From Candidatus Minthosoma equi (lineage in GTDB: Bacteria > Bacteroidota > Bacteroidia > Bacteroidales > Bacteroidaceae): a stretch of DNA of 64,000 bases. This document shows, one piece after another, positions 55,651-64,000 of the stretch. The notes beneath the pieces were generated by a model. It saw only the letters and a list, made by a program, of their open reading frames with translations, was not told the DNA's origin and searched no databases. A program made the position numbers and the translations under genes. Location: the NCBI GenBank assembly GCA_018064885.1, contig JAGHUI010000013.1, forward strand, positions 1 to 64,000, read 5' to 3'. Position 1 is the stretch's first letter. Every line of letters starts with the position of its first letter.

Positions 55651-56817
55651 ATGACATTTACCAAATGGGTTGCCTGTTGGGGCAATGCCACATCTATCAC
55701 AGACCGCAAAGAATGTGTCTATGCAAAAGACATCACTCTGAGATATCCTATAAGGATGTGTTTTTCTGGTAATAAACTTCGTTTCCGTTTCAGCAATTTG
55801 ACTGGAACGGAAAACGTTGTTATTAGCAAAGCCTCTGTAGCTACGCCTCCAATCGTGGAACTTGGCGGACAGAAACATTTCGTACCTATCACATTCTCAG
55901 GCAGAAGGGATGTAGAGATTATTCCTGGAACAGAGATAACGAGCGATGAAATAAGCTTGCCTGTCTATGCTGGCGACACCATTGAGGTCAGCATGTACTT
56001 TGCCGACTGCACCCAGATGAATGCAGGCACACTTATCACAGGTCCACTCTCATGCGGAAAATACAGCTATGGCGATTTCTGCGAAAGCGATGAACTGCCA
56101 TTAGACCTCACACGCAACACCAATTGGTTCTATTTTCTTAACACAATAGACATTCTTACCGAAGAGAAGAATCATGCCCTTGTATGCTATGGCGACTCCA
56201 TAACAGCCCAGAGCTGGCCTGATTATCTTGCCCAGAGAGCATGGAACGAAGGATTCCACAATGTATCAATCATTCGCAGAGCTGTCAGCGGCACAAGAAT
56301 TCTGCGCCAGTACAACTGCATCACCTATCAGGCATACGGTCTTAAGGGCGAGACACGATTCCCTATAGAGCTCAATGTTGCTGGTGCAGAAGCGGTTATC
56401 ATTCAGCATGGCATCAACGACATCATCCACCCTGTTGGTGTGGAAGTGAACATATTCCGTCCATGGAGTGACTTGCCAACAGTAAAGGAGATGATTGAAG
56501 GTGTTGAGAATCTGTATATTGCCCATGCACGAAAACTAGGACTTAAGGTTTGGAGCGGCACTCTTCTCCCAATCCTCGGATGGCGCACCTACACCGAAGA
56601 ACGAAACAAGATGAGATGTGAGTTCAACGAATGGCTCCGCACATCTCCTGAGTTTGACGGCTGCGTAGATTTTGATATTGCTGTACGAGACAAAGACAAT
56701 CCAAAATCGTTTGCCAAAGGCTTTGATTCAGGTGATCATCTTCACCCAAGCGAAGAGGCATACGAAGCTATGGCAAACTGTGTGCCAGAGGAATTGCTTT
56801 TACCTTTTACCCGATAA
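55651..56817 (+). CDS. SGNH/GDSL-family esterase
   Basis: A 388-residue hydrolase. Residues 1-165 form a beta-rich accessory domain and the rest an SGNH domain: nucleophile Ser183 in CYGDSIT, block III HGINDII, and the Asp362/His365 dyad in SGDHLHP. No signal peptide is present, unlike the CE1-CE6 enzyme in the same operon, so it is probably cytoplasmic and may deacylate imported oligosaccharides. The accessory-plus-SGNH layout resembles carbohydrate esterases of the CE2/CE3-like group, but the family is uncertain. Confidence 0.8.
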   Translation: MTFTKWVACWGNATSITDRKECVYAKDITLRYPIRMCFSGNKLRFRFSNLTGTENVVISKASVATPPIVELGGQKHFVPITFSGRRDVEIIPGTEITSDEISLPVYAGDTIEVSMYFADCTQMNAGTLITGPLSCGKYSYGDFCESDELPLDLTRNTNWFYFLNTIDILTEEKNHALVCYGDSITAQSWPDYLAQRAWNEGFHNVSIIRRAVSGTRILRQYNCITYQAYGLKGETRFPIELNVAGAEAVIIQHGINDIIHPVGVEVNIFRPWSDLPTVKEMIEGVENLYIAHARKLGLKVWSGTLLPILGWRTYTEERNKMRCEFNEWLRTSPEFDGCVDFDIAVRDKDNPKSFAKGFDSGDHLHPSEEAYEAMANCVPEELLLPFTR

Positions 56818-56874
56818 AGCTTTATGCTTTTACTTGATAATGCTTTTTGCTTTTGCTCGGTAAGGAAATGAATT

Positions 56875-56904
56875 CAAGCCGTGAAATGACGATTTCACGG
56901 CTTG
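56875..56904. repeat. Perfect 13 bp palindrome with decayed copies
   Basis: CAAGCCGTGAAAT (56875-56887) and ATTTCACGGCTTG (56892-56904) form a perfect stem with a GACG loop. Related pieces follow at once: GATGATTTCACGCC (56909-56922) and CCTTGAAATGACAAGG (56921-56936). This may be a small dispersed intergenic palindrome rather than a terminator, since no T run follows. The whole gap (56818-57125) holds only this, the 57024 terminator and AT-rich sequence. Confidence 0.7.
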
Positions 56905-57023
56905 GAATGATGATTTCACGCCTTGAAATGACAAGGCTTGTTGGGGAATGGTGAAATAACTGCTTAGCTATTACACAATACAAAGATAATGTTTTCCCTT
57001 GAATTATGCAAGAATTACAACAA

Positions 57024-57060
57024 AAAAACTCGCCAGCAAACAATGTGCTGACGAGTTTTT
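57024..57060. terminator. Bidirectional terminator, esterase and GH43 genes
   Basis: AAAAACTCG-C-CAGCA (57024-57038) pairs with TGCTG-A-CGAGTTTTT (57046-57060) around a 7-base loop. The A run and T run make it usable from both converging genes. Confidence 0.88.
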
Positions 57061-57125
57061 AGTTAATCGCAACTGAAAGATGCGCTCTTCCAGTTGCGAC
57101 AATCAATTTCATATTTTATTGGTTA

Positions 57126-59174
57126 TTAGTTAATCAAGAATGTCTTTGTCACACCTTTGTATGTTGCCTTGACAGTTGCGCGACCTTCGTTAATCTTGCC
57201 AATCTCGAACTTGACATCTTTGTAGTCGGATGTTGCCTTGATGACAGAGTTTGGCGTGAGACGACCATAAACCTGATAGTGGTCTGTCTGAGTGTAGCCA
57301 TTCTGGTTTGTTGAAAGGATTGCTGTCTGTGGGATTGCGAGATTGTAGCCATCAACATTGATAGCGACCTGTGGAACCCTTGGAGCATTAGGATTCTTTG
57401 ACTTTGGCTGGCTGCAGAATGCTATTCCGTGGAGGTCGAAGAGACCCTGTGGACGCTGTGACTGCTGAGGACGACCGCCCCAACGTGGCTGTTCTGGCTG
57501 CTGAACCTCAGGACCTTCAACAACGAGGTAGATGGCATGCTTGCCTGTAAGGCCTTCAACCTGTGGAACCATAATGCCGTGAGTGATGCGCTGACCACGC
57601 TCTGCATCTTTTATTTCGAACTTAGCAATTTCTTTGCCGTTCCAAGTAGAATTTGCATAAGGGCCATCGAGCATTACGTGTATAGTGTAAGGCTGACCGG
57701 TACCTTGTGTGACATCAATTTCAATGCGAGTTTCATCTCCCTTCTTTGTTCCTTCAAATGCCTTGCATCCTTTTGTGTCCTTTGCTAAACCACCAAAGCC
57801 GAAGTACTTGAAACCGACGATAGCACCATTCTTAAGACCTGCAATATCCATTGAGTTGTTCCATACGTCACGCTGATCCTGCATAGCGTTGTTGTCATTG
57901 ATGTAGCAAGCAATACCAGCGGAATAGTACTTATATGGGTCAAGACCAAAGATTTGGAAGCCTTCAGATGTAACCTCTGCACCTGTGTAATGGTCGCCAT
58001 TTGAAGCCTTTGCGCTCCATTCATTGTTCTTTGTGTATGGATCGTAACCAACAATACGAACCTTGCCGCCATCAGCTACTGACTTCTTGTCCCACTCAAT
58101 CTTTACAGGAGCAACCATTGTCTGACGAGCATTGCCAAAGCCACGTGGTGGACGATGATAGAATACGTACCACTGACCATTGATTTCCTGAAGAGAGCCA
58201 TGAGTGTTGTGGGCAAAGTTGGTGGTAATGAGTTTGCTGCCATCTTCGTTGAGGACAACGCCACGAGAGTCAACAAGCACACCGCCTGAACGCCAAGGTC
58301 CTAGAGGAGAGTCACCATAAGCATAACGGAGTGCAGAGTTTGTTGAACCAAGTCCGTAGTCAGGACCAGAGTAGCCAGAGAATACCATCACATATTTATT
58401 ACCTACCTGACGAATAGAACTTGCCTCGAAGAAGTTGAACTCGCCTGGGTTCTGTCCCTTATAGAGAGCAGGATATTCTGTACCCTTAGGATCGCGCACC
58501 TCACCATAACGTGAAGAAGCTGGGATGAAATAGTCATGAATCTGAGTACCAGGACGAACAGAGTACATTGTGTTTTGGTCAAGCTCAGCAGCAGTTGAGT
58601 GCTGGAAACCATAGAACACGTATGCGCGGAAGCCCTTGTCGTAGTCCTTATCCTTCTTGTCTGTGATGTTCTCAACGAAAACAGAAGGGTCAAAGTCAAT
58701 CATAGAACCTTGCACGCACTGGCGCAGGTCTTCTGTAAGGTTGATTGGAGTGAAAGGTCCATTAGGACGATCACCTTTTGCAACCATTGGCACACGGCGA
58801 TAGCCACGAGAGTGAGGATAGAGATAGTAGGTTTTCTTGCCTGTTGCACGATCTTTAACTTCAACAAGGTCTGGAGCAAACATTGTGTCCCACTGGCCAT
58901 CAACATAATGAGTGAAGATTGGACCTTCATCGCGCCACTGGCTGAGGTCTTCAACTGGAGCAGACCACATGCGGATATCAGGACCGCAATATTCGGTATT
59001 CTTTACATCGTGAGAACCTATAATGTACGCACGCAATTTGCCAGGATTGTCAGGATCTTCGAACACACGAGGTTCGCCATCTGGCACATGCTCCCAAAGC
59101 GGGAGATAAGGATTTTGTGCATTTGCAGCCACAAAAGCACACAAAGAGAACAATAAAGTCGTAAGCTTTTTCAT
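57126..59174 (-). CDS. Secreted GH43-family glycoside hydrolase
   Basis: A 682-residue exported enzyme (signal peptide 1-19, cleaved near ANAQ) with a five-bladed GH43 propeller (about 25-370). The catalytic base fits Asp40 in VFEDPDNP, the modulator Asp162 in DFDPSVF, and the acid Glu250 in FFEASSIR; WSAPVEDLSQW and MFAPDLVEV are typical of the family. Residues about 385-570 form a CBM6-like beta domain (EIDVTQGTGQPYTIHVML), a Pro/Gln-rich linker (QQPEQPRWGGRPQQSQRP) follows, and a small Ig-like C-terminal domain ends the protein. It probably acts as an arabinofuranosidase or xylosidase on xylan-type glycans. No typical T9SS signal is visible. Confidence 0.9.
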   Translation of the reverse strand: MKKLTTLLFSLCAFVAANAQNPYLPLWEHVPDGEPRVFEDPDNPGKLRAYIIGSHDVKNTEYCGPDIRMWSAPVEDLSQWRDEGPIFTHYVDGQWDTMFAPDLVEVKDRATGKKTYYLYPHSRGYRRVPMVAKGDRPNGPFTPINLTEDLRQCVQGSMIDFDPSVFVENITDKKDKDYDKGFRAYVFYGFQHSTAAELDQNTMYSVRPGTQIHDYFIPASSRYGEVRDPKGTEYPALYKGQNPGEFNFFEASSIRQVGNKYVMVFSGYSGPDYGLGSTNSALRYAYGDSPLGPWRSGGVLVDSRGVVLNEDGSKLITTNFAHNTHGSLQEINGQWYVFYHRPPRGFGNARQTMVAPVKIEWDKKSVADGGKVRIVGYDPYTKNNEWSAKASNGDHYTGAEVTSEGFQIFGLDPYKYYSAGIACYINDNNAMQDQRDVWNNSMDIAGLKNGAIVGFKYFGFGGLAKDTKGCKAFEGTKKGDETRIEIDVTQGTGQPYTIHVMLDGPYANSTWNGKEIAKFEIKDAERGQRITHGIMVPQVEGLTGKHAIYLVVEGPEVQQPEQPRWGGRPQQSQRPQGLFDLHGIAFCSQPKSKNPNAPRVPQVAINVDGYNLAIPQTAILSTNQNGYTQTDHYQVYGRLTPNSVIKATSDYKDVKFEIGKINEGRATVKATYKGVTKTFLIN

Positions 59175-59202
59175 ATAAAAGTTTTAGTAAAAATTTGTGT
59201 TG

Positions 59203-59210
59203 CAAAGGTA
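59203..59210 (-). promoter_or_regulatory. -7 box of the GH43 gene
   Basis: TACCTTTG on the minus strand lies 29 bp before the GH43 ATG, directly downstream of the efflux operon terminator. The -33 element is not clear. Confidence 0.45.
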
Positions 59211-59211
59211 T

Positions 59212-59246
59212 AAAAAAAGCAACATACACATTGTCGCGTATGTTGC
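59212..59246 (-). terminator. Terminator of the RND efflux operon
   Basis: On the minus strand GCAACATAC (59238-59246) pairs with GTATGTTGC (59219-59227) around a 10-base loop and is followed by seven T (59212-59218). It lies about 45 bp after the TolC stop and one base before the GH43 -7 box. Confidence 0.88.
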
Positions 59247-59290
59247 ATATTATTATTCGTATGTTTCCCGAAGGCTTTATTTTCAAAGAA

Positions 59291-60697
59291 TTACATCCCA
59301 CCCGATGCCTTTTTGTATTTTATCTTGGCAAGCTGCAGCTGACAGCGCGCCTGAACAAGATTGGCATTTGCTTGTTGCCAAAGCGCTTGAGTTTCGAGAT
59401 AGTCGGAGAGCGGTTCAAAGCCTACTTCATACTGCTGCTTTGATAGTTTCATGTTTTCAGCAGCCTGCTGAAGGGATGTCTCGCAAAGGGCAAGTTCGGT
59501 TTCTGCTTCCGACACGGCATTGGCACTCTGCGCAAGTTCCAGCTGCATCTTTTCGTTCATATCCTGCTGTTCCAGCTGGGCAATCTGATAAGCCGCCTTG
59601 GCAGAACGAACCTTGTTTGATTCGCCACCGAAAACAGAAATAGGAACATTGACTGAGACACCCACAGTAGCGGAACCGTTGTCGATAAGTCTCTTGCCTG
59701 CAAGCTCGCCACCATTGGCATATGTGTAAGCAGCACCAGCAACGACAGTAGGGAGCGATGATGATTTTGTCAGTTTGATGTTCTGGCGGGCAAGTTCGGT
59801 TTTCTTCTCAAGAATAGAATACTCAGGACGCGCTGTGATGTCTGCCACAGAAGAGCCTGCAGAGGATCCATCAACAAAAGAAACAGCAGAGACATCAACA
59901 CTGATTTCACTATCTAATGGCATTCCGATTATATGGCAAAGATTCATGAGAGCAAGGCGGTAGGCATTATCGGCCTTCTGGATGGACAGTTCTGCTTCGT
60001 TAAGCTTCACTTGCACCTTCATGATGTCATTGCGTGTCTTCAACCCATGACGGAATGCCGCTTCAACATTCTTTTTAAGTTCTTCAAGAAGAGTCTTGTA
60101 GCTGCGAGCAACTCCGCCAAGTTCCCTTGCCTTGATTGCAAGATAGTAAGCCTCATCAGTCTTGACAAGAACCTCAGATTCAGTAAGACGGATATTCTCT
60201 GTCGCCATGCTTACACCAAGCTTAGACATGTTGTATGCTGTGCTTATCTTGCCGCCGCTGTATATTGGCTGCATGAGCTGAACTGCTCCCACAAACACAT
60301 TCTTCAATTTCCAATCCATCTTCTGGTCAGGAAAATCGGCATAGGAATTGAACTTATAGCTTCCGTCTGGATTAATTGTCACATCTGGCACATACTGACC
60401 TGCGGCTTCCACATATTTATATATAGGAAGATGTCCACCGCTGATGGTGAAGTCGCCCGATGCTGTGCTGTAGAAATCAGTTGCCATCAATGACATCTGC
60501 GGAAAGAAGTTTGCCTTGTACGATTTCATATCGAACTCCGTCTGAGACAGTTTTGTCTTGGCAGCAGACAGGGTGCGGTTGTGCGACAATGCTTTCTCGC
60601 GACATTCCTGCAAGGACAATTCAGTCTGTGCAAAGGAAATCTGCATGCATTGCAGGGCAAGCAGCAAAGAGAGTATTCTGATTATATTATATTTCAT
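59291..60697 (-). CDS. TolC-family outer membrane efflux protein
   Basis: A 468-residue TolC-like channel with a signal peptide (cleaved near QISFAQ, about residue 24). It opens ELSLQECREKALSHNRTLSA, repeats the two-helix coiled-coil plan, and contains MQPIYSGGKISTAYNMS and VNVPISVFGGESNKV, the two equivalent beta segments. It is the last gene of the minus-strand RND efflux operon, 18 bp after the pump gene. It would provide the outer membrane channel for the RND pump and adaptor. Confidence 0.92.
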   Translation of the reverse strand: MKYNIIRILSLLLALQCMQISFAQTELSLQECREKALSHNRTLSAAKTKLSQTEFDMKSYKANFFPQMSLMATDFYSTASGDFTISGGHLPIYKYVEAAGQYVPDVTINPDGSYKFNSYADFPDQKMDWKLKNVFVGAVQLMQPIYSGGKISTAYNMSKLGVSMATENIRLTESEVLVKTDEAYYLAIKARELGGVARSYKTLLEELKKNVEAAFRHGLKTRNDIMKVQVKLNEAELSIQKADNAYRLALMNLCHIIGMPLDSEISVDVSAVSFVDGSSAGSSVADITARPEYSILEKKTELARQNIKLTKSSSLPTVVAGAAYTYANGGELAGKRLIDNGSATVGVSVNVPISVFGGESNKVRSAKAAYQIAQLEQQDMNEKMQLELAQSANAVSEAETELALCETSLQQAAENMKLSKQQYEVGFEPLSDYLETQALWQQANANLVQARCQLQLAKIKYKKASGGM

Positions 60698-60715
60698 ATT
60701 GTGTAAATGGCTATA

Positions 60716-63700
60716 TTACTTTATCTTGAAGAACATTGCGTAAAGCACTGGTATGAAAATGAGGGTGATAAGCGTTCCCATAAAGAGTCCGCCCATGATG
60801 GTGACGGCAAGCGAGCCAAACATTGCGTCTGGCACAAGTGGAATCATACCAAGAATGGTGGTGAGCGACGCCATCATAACAGGGCGCAATCGTGACTTGG
60901 ACGACTGAATGAGGGCAGTGCGAGCCTCAACGCCTGAATTGATTTGCAGATTTATCTCATCCATAAGCACAATGCCGTTCTTGATCATCATGCCAATAAG
61001 ACCGAGCACACCGACAATGGCAACAAAACCAAATGGTTTGCCAGAAAGCAATACTATAGGAATAACTCCAATGAGAACAAGAGGTATGCAACAGAAGATG
61101 ACTGCAGGTTTCTTATAGTCCTTGAACAGCATGATGAGAATGAGCAGCATTGCTACGATGCAGATTGGGAATCCATTAAAGAGATAGCGCATAGCCTGAT
61201 TGCTTGCTTTCTTCTCGCCTTCCCAATAGAGACTGTATCCTTCTGGCAATTCTATCTGCTCTATCTGCTCTGCTATTGCCTGACGCGCAGCTTCTGTGCC
61301 AATGCCTGGACGAGGAGAACATTGCAAGCGCTGGGTTCGCTGACCGTTGTTGCGAACGACGACAGGCTCTTCCCATTTTATGTCAATGCCATTTGCCACT
61401 TGCTTGAGAGGTGTTGTCTGAATGAGATTCTCTATTATTTCATCCTTTGATATGCTACCAGTCATAAGCTTTTTAAGAGTTGAGCGATTGGTGAACTGAC
61501 CGACATTTGGCAACATGCCAAACACACGCACATCTTCAAGATTGCCAAGGTTCTCGCCATTCTCCCCTGTGCATTTCACATAGATGTTCTCTGGATGTAT
61601 GCCATCATAGTATGTGCCGATAGGAACACCTCCTGTGTATGTCATCATTGAAAGGGCAACATCTCCACGCGAAAGTCCGCTGTTGCGTGCTGATGGCTGA
61701 TCGTATGCAATGCTGAGCACTGGAACCTTTGGTTCCCAATCACTTGTGACAAGATAAACTCTATCGGATGCATCCACAATGGCACGAGCGGAATCAACAA
61801 GCTGATGAAGAACGGCAGGATCAGGTCCTGAAAAACATGCCTCAATAGGATATTTCTTGAACATCAAATTGTAACGCTTAAACTTCACATACGCATCTGG
61901 CGACATCTCACTCACTTCTTTCTGAAGAGCATTTATATTCTTCACAAGGTCATGAGGGGATTTGAAGTCAATGATAAGCTCGCCGTATGCTAACGATGGC
62001 GTTGCAATAGAGCGGACAAGGTTATAGCGTGATGGTGTTCCGCCTACTGATGCTGTGATATGAGTGATATAGTCATGCTTCTTCAACTGAGCGCTAATTC
62101 TTTCTAAATCAGCCTCAACCTGAGTGGAATTTGTTCCCTCTGGGAGCTTGTATTCCATATACAACTGGTCATACTCCATGTCAGGGAAGAATGCCTGGTT
62201 GAGGAACTTATAGCAGAAGGCGCTTCCTGCCAGAAGAACAAAAGCAATGACAACCATCATCCAGCGATGAGCAAGACCAAAGTTAAGCACCTTCTCAAGA
62301 ACTGTGTATGATTTGCCTGTATAGAGTTCAGATGCAGCATCGTCACCTGTTTTTGATTTCTTATCTTTTGGTGCAGATTTGAACATCCAATCACTCATGA
62401 TAGGCGCATGAACAAGAGCAAGCAGCCAACTTAGCAACAGACTGACTGCCATAACAATAAAGAGGTCACGAACATACACGCCTGCAGTATCAGGGCTCAT
62501 GAAGATTGGCAAGAATGCAAGGATGGCAATGAGGGTTGCTCCAAGCAAAGGCATGGCTGTCTTCTGGCCTATTGAGGTGAGTGCTTCAAGTCGAGGTTTC
62601 CCAAGTTTCAGGTCAACAAGTATTCCATCGACAATAACGATAGCATTATCCACCAGCATACCCATTGCAAGAATGAAACTGGCAAGGGACACACGCTGAA
62701 GGGTGCCGTCAAAGCCTTTCAGAACGAGGAATGTTCCAAAGACTATAACCACAAGACTTGTTCCGATGATTGCCCCACTTCGCCATCCCATGAAGAAGAT
62801 AAGCACGACAACAACGATAACAACGGATTCAAGCAGATTGATGAGGAATGTGCTGAGTGCATCATCTACACGCTCTGGCTGGAAGAACACCTTCTGACAT
62901 TCCACACCAGCAGGCAAACGGTTTTCTATCTCTGCTATCTTCTCCTCGACCTTCTTTCCCACTTTAAGAATATCATGATCTGCCAAACAAGCAATACTGA
63001 TACCCAAGGCATGCTCGCCATCACGAATCATCTTGTTTCGAGTGGTAGCTTCGTATGTCTTAGTTACAGTAGCAATATCTTTGATTCTCAGCTGGTCATC
63101 ATTATGTCCTTGGATGAGCATGTTGGAAATGTCATCAACATTATTAAACTTGTCATCTACAGTGAGACGCACACGCTTATTGCCATTATCGAAATAGCCT
63201 GCATAAGAAGTCTTATTCTGATTGTTAAGAGTTTGAATGACCTCAATTGGCATAACTCCAAGATTTGCCATTTTCTCTTCACGCAATTCAATGTTGATAC
63301 ATTCGGTGCGCTTTCCGTATATTTCAACACGGCTAACTCCATCAATACCATTCACTTCCCTCTTTATAAGTTCAGCATAGTCGTTTAACTGCGTGTCGTT
63401 CTGTCCATCGCCAGTGAGAGCATAGAACATTCCATACACATCGCCAAAATCATCCTTTACCATTGAAGCAGACGCTCCAGCTGGAAGCTTTGACTGTGCA
63501 TTTGCCACTTTACGGCGAAGCATATCCCACTGCTGCTCTACCCCATCGTTAGGAACTGTTGTAATAAGCTCCACAGTTATAAGACTGAGGTCTGCATAGC
63601 TTGAGGACTGGATGCTGTTGATGGTTGACATCTCGCGAATGCTCTTCTCCAACGGATCGGTAACCTCAAGCTCTACCTGATGAGCAGAAGCACCAGGATA

Positions 63701-63850
63701 GGTGGTAACTACCATTGCCTGCTTGACCTTAATGGCTGGATCTTCAAGCTTTGACATGGAATTGTATGCCAAAAGACCACCTATGACAAGTATGACAACC
63801 AGAAAGTTAATCAGCTTCGAGTTGTCAAGTGCCCATTTGCTGTAATTCAT
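60716..63850 (-). CDS. RND-family multidrug efflux pump (AcrB-like)
   Basis: A 1044-residue inner membrane pump of the HAE1/AcrB type: helix 1 (about 13-30), a large periplasmic porter/docking region, a block of helices (about 335-555), a second periplasmic region and a final helix block (about 875-1040). The proton-relay motif in helix 4 reads GMLVDNAIVIVD (Asp401, Asn402), where AcrB has two Asp. The start overlaps the adaptor stop (ATGA) and is preceded by AGGAGG six bases upstream, a rare strong Shine-Dalgarno in this window. The substrate is unknown. Confidence 0.95.
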   Translation of the reverse strand: MNYSKWALDNSKLINFLVVILVIGGLLAYNSMSKLEDPAIKVKQAMVVTTYPGASAHQVELEVTDPLEKSIREMSTINSIQSSSYADLSLITVELITTVPNDGVEQQWDMLRRKVANAQSKLPAGASASMVKDDFGDVYGMFYALTGDGQNDTQLNDYAELIKREVNGIDGVSRVEIYGKRTECINIELREEKMANLGVMPIEVIQTLNNQNKTSYAGYFDNGNKRVRLTVDDKFNNVDDISNMLIQGHNDDQLRIKDIATVTKTYEATTRNKMIRDGEHALGISIACLADHDILKVGKKVEEKIAEIENRLPAGVECQKVFFQPERVDDALSTFLINLLESVVIVVVVLIFFMGWRSGAIIGTSLVVIVFGTFLVLKGFDGTLQRVSLASFILAMGMLVDNAIVIVDGILVDLKLGKPRLEALTSIGQKTAMPLLGATLIAILAFLPIFMSPDTAGVYVRDLFIVMAVSLLLSWLLALVHAPIMSDWMFKSAPKDKKSKTGDDAASELYTGKSYTVLEKVLNFGLAHRWMMVVIAFVLLAGSAFCYKFLNQAFFPDMEYDQLYMEYKLPEGTNSTQVEADLERISAQLKKHDYITHITASVGGTPSRYNLVRSIATPSLAYGELIIDFKSPHDLVKNINALQKEVSEMSPDAYVKFKRYNLMFKKYPIEACFSGPDPAVLHQLVDSARAIVDASDRVYLVTSDWEPKVPVLSIAYDQPSARNSGLSRGDVALSMMTYTGGVPIGTYYDGIHPENIYVKCTGENGENLGNLEDVRVFGMLPNVGQFTNRSTLKKLMTGSISKDEIIENLIQTTPLKQVANGIDIKWEEPVVVRNNGQRTQRLQCSPRPGIGTEAARQAIAEQIEQIELPEGYSLYWEGEKKASNQAMRYLFNGFPICIVAMLLILIMLFKDYKKPAVIFCCIPLVLIGVIPIVLLSGKPFGFVAIVGVLGLIGMMIKNGIVLMDEINLQINSGVEARTALIQSSKSRLRPVMMASLTTILGMIPLVPDAMFGSLAVTIMGGLFMGTLITLIFIPVLYAMFFKIK

Positions 63851-64000
63851 AAGAGTCCTCCTACATTTGATGATGATGGTTTGTCCATTTTACGAACTTT
63901 CTGTCCGTCCTTAATATGATGAACACCAGATATGACAATCTGTTCGCCAGACTTCAAGCCTTCCACAGTATATGTTCCATCACGATTGATGTTTTTCACA
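63847..64000 (-). CDS. RND efflux membrane fusion protein, C-terminal part
   Basis: The window cuts this gene; only the last 50 codons are visible. The reading NRDGTYTVEGLKSGEQIVI and then HHIKDGQKVRKMDK is the usual membrane-proximal end of RND adaptor proteins (G-L-x-x-G-E/D-x-V-I-x-x-G pattern). The stop overlaps the pump ATG, confirming one operon. The start and the bulk of the protein lie beyond position 64000. Confidence 0.85.
   Translation of the reverse strand, partial: VKNINRDGTYTVEGLKSGEQIVISGVHHIKDGQKVRKMDKPSSSNVGGLL

Noticed and set aside
1-64000. Prophage, insertion sequence or integrative element
   Set aside because: No transposase, integrase, relaxase or phage structural gene is present, and gene content is coherent chromosomal material for a Bacteroidales.

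Overview
The window is a piece of a Bacteroidales chromosome, most likely a gut or oral Prevotella-type organism. The evidence is a SusC/SusD pair, a type V (FimA/Mfa1-class) pilus operon, type IX secretion (T9SS) C-terminal signals, several TAnnTTTG promoter boxes typical of the Bacteroidetes primary sigma factor, and a near absence of Shine-Dalgarno sequences. The window is largely ordinary chromosome with surface-function islands. I see no rRNA, tRNA, IS element, prophage or CRISPR array.

Layout. (1) 1-8005: an AT-rich gene-free left edge, a DUF4153 membrane protein, and a minus-strand tripartite ABC efflux operon (ATPase, two MacB-like permeases, membrane fusion protein, TolC). (2) 8104-11531: plus-strand housekeeping genes: a D-2-hydroxyacid dehydrogenase with a good promoter, a DUF554 membrane protein, a HAD phosphatase and an EamA transporter, several separated by short TTTTCG/TTTTAG tandem repeats. 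(3) 11682-16234: panC, panD and carB, closed by a strong terminator. (4) 16306-19404: a compact cassette of two exported caspase-fold (clan CD) proteases flanking a membrane-anchored thioredoxin with a very acidic linker. A large hairpin separates it from a convergent TPR-containing sensor histidine kinase (19559-21511). (5) 21890-40986: a roughly 19 kb type V pilus operon: DUF3575, DUF3868, a Mfa1-like major pilin, an internal terminator, a FimB/Mfa2-like anchor, two further pilin-like lipoproteins, a 3367-residue protein ending in a T9SS-type C-terminal domain, and a thioredoxin-fold lipoprotein overlapping its end. (6) 40987-59174: a glycan-use region with SusC, SusD, an LruC-domain lipoprotein, a tiny helix-turn-helix-like protein, a minus-strand pair (membrane/TPR protein and PD40 lipoprotein with a CxxCH motif), a two-esterase fusion (CE1-like plus CE6-like), an SGNH esterase, and a secreted GH43 enzyme. 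The esterases and GH43 suggest acetylated or feruloylated arabinoxylan-type substrates. (7) 59212-64000: a minus-strand RND efflux operon (membrane fusion protein cut by the window edge, RND pump, TolC).

How they may work together. Regions 4 and 5 are the most interesting. The pilin-like lipoproteins carry Thr-Arg-Ala sites like those cut by arginine-specific proteases during type V pilus assembly, and exported caspase-fold proteases of the same clan as gingipains lie just upstream. The giant T9SS-targeted protein occupies the position expected of a pilus tip or accessory adhesin, comparable in logic to P. gingivalis Mfa5 but far larger and without an obvious von Willebrand domain. These links are inferences from sequence and gene order.
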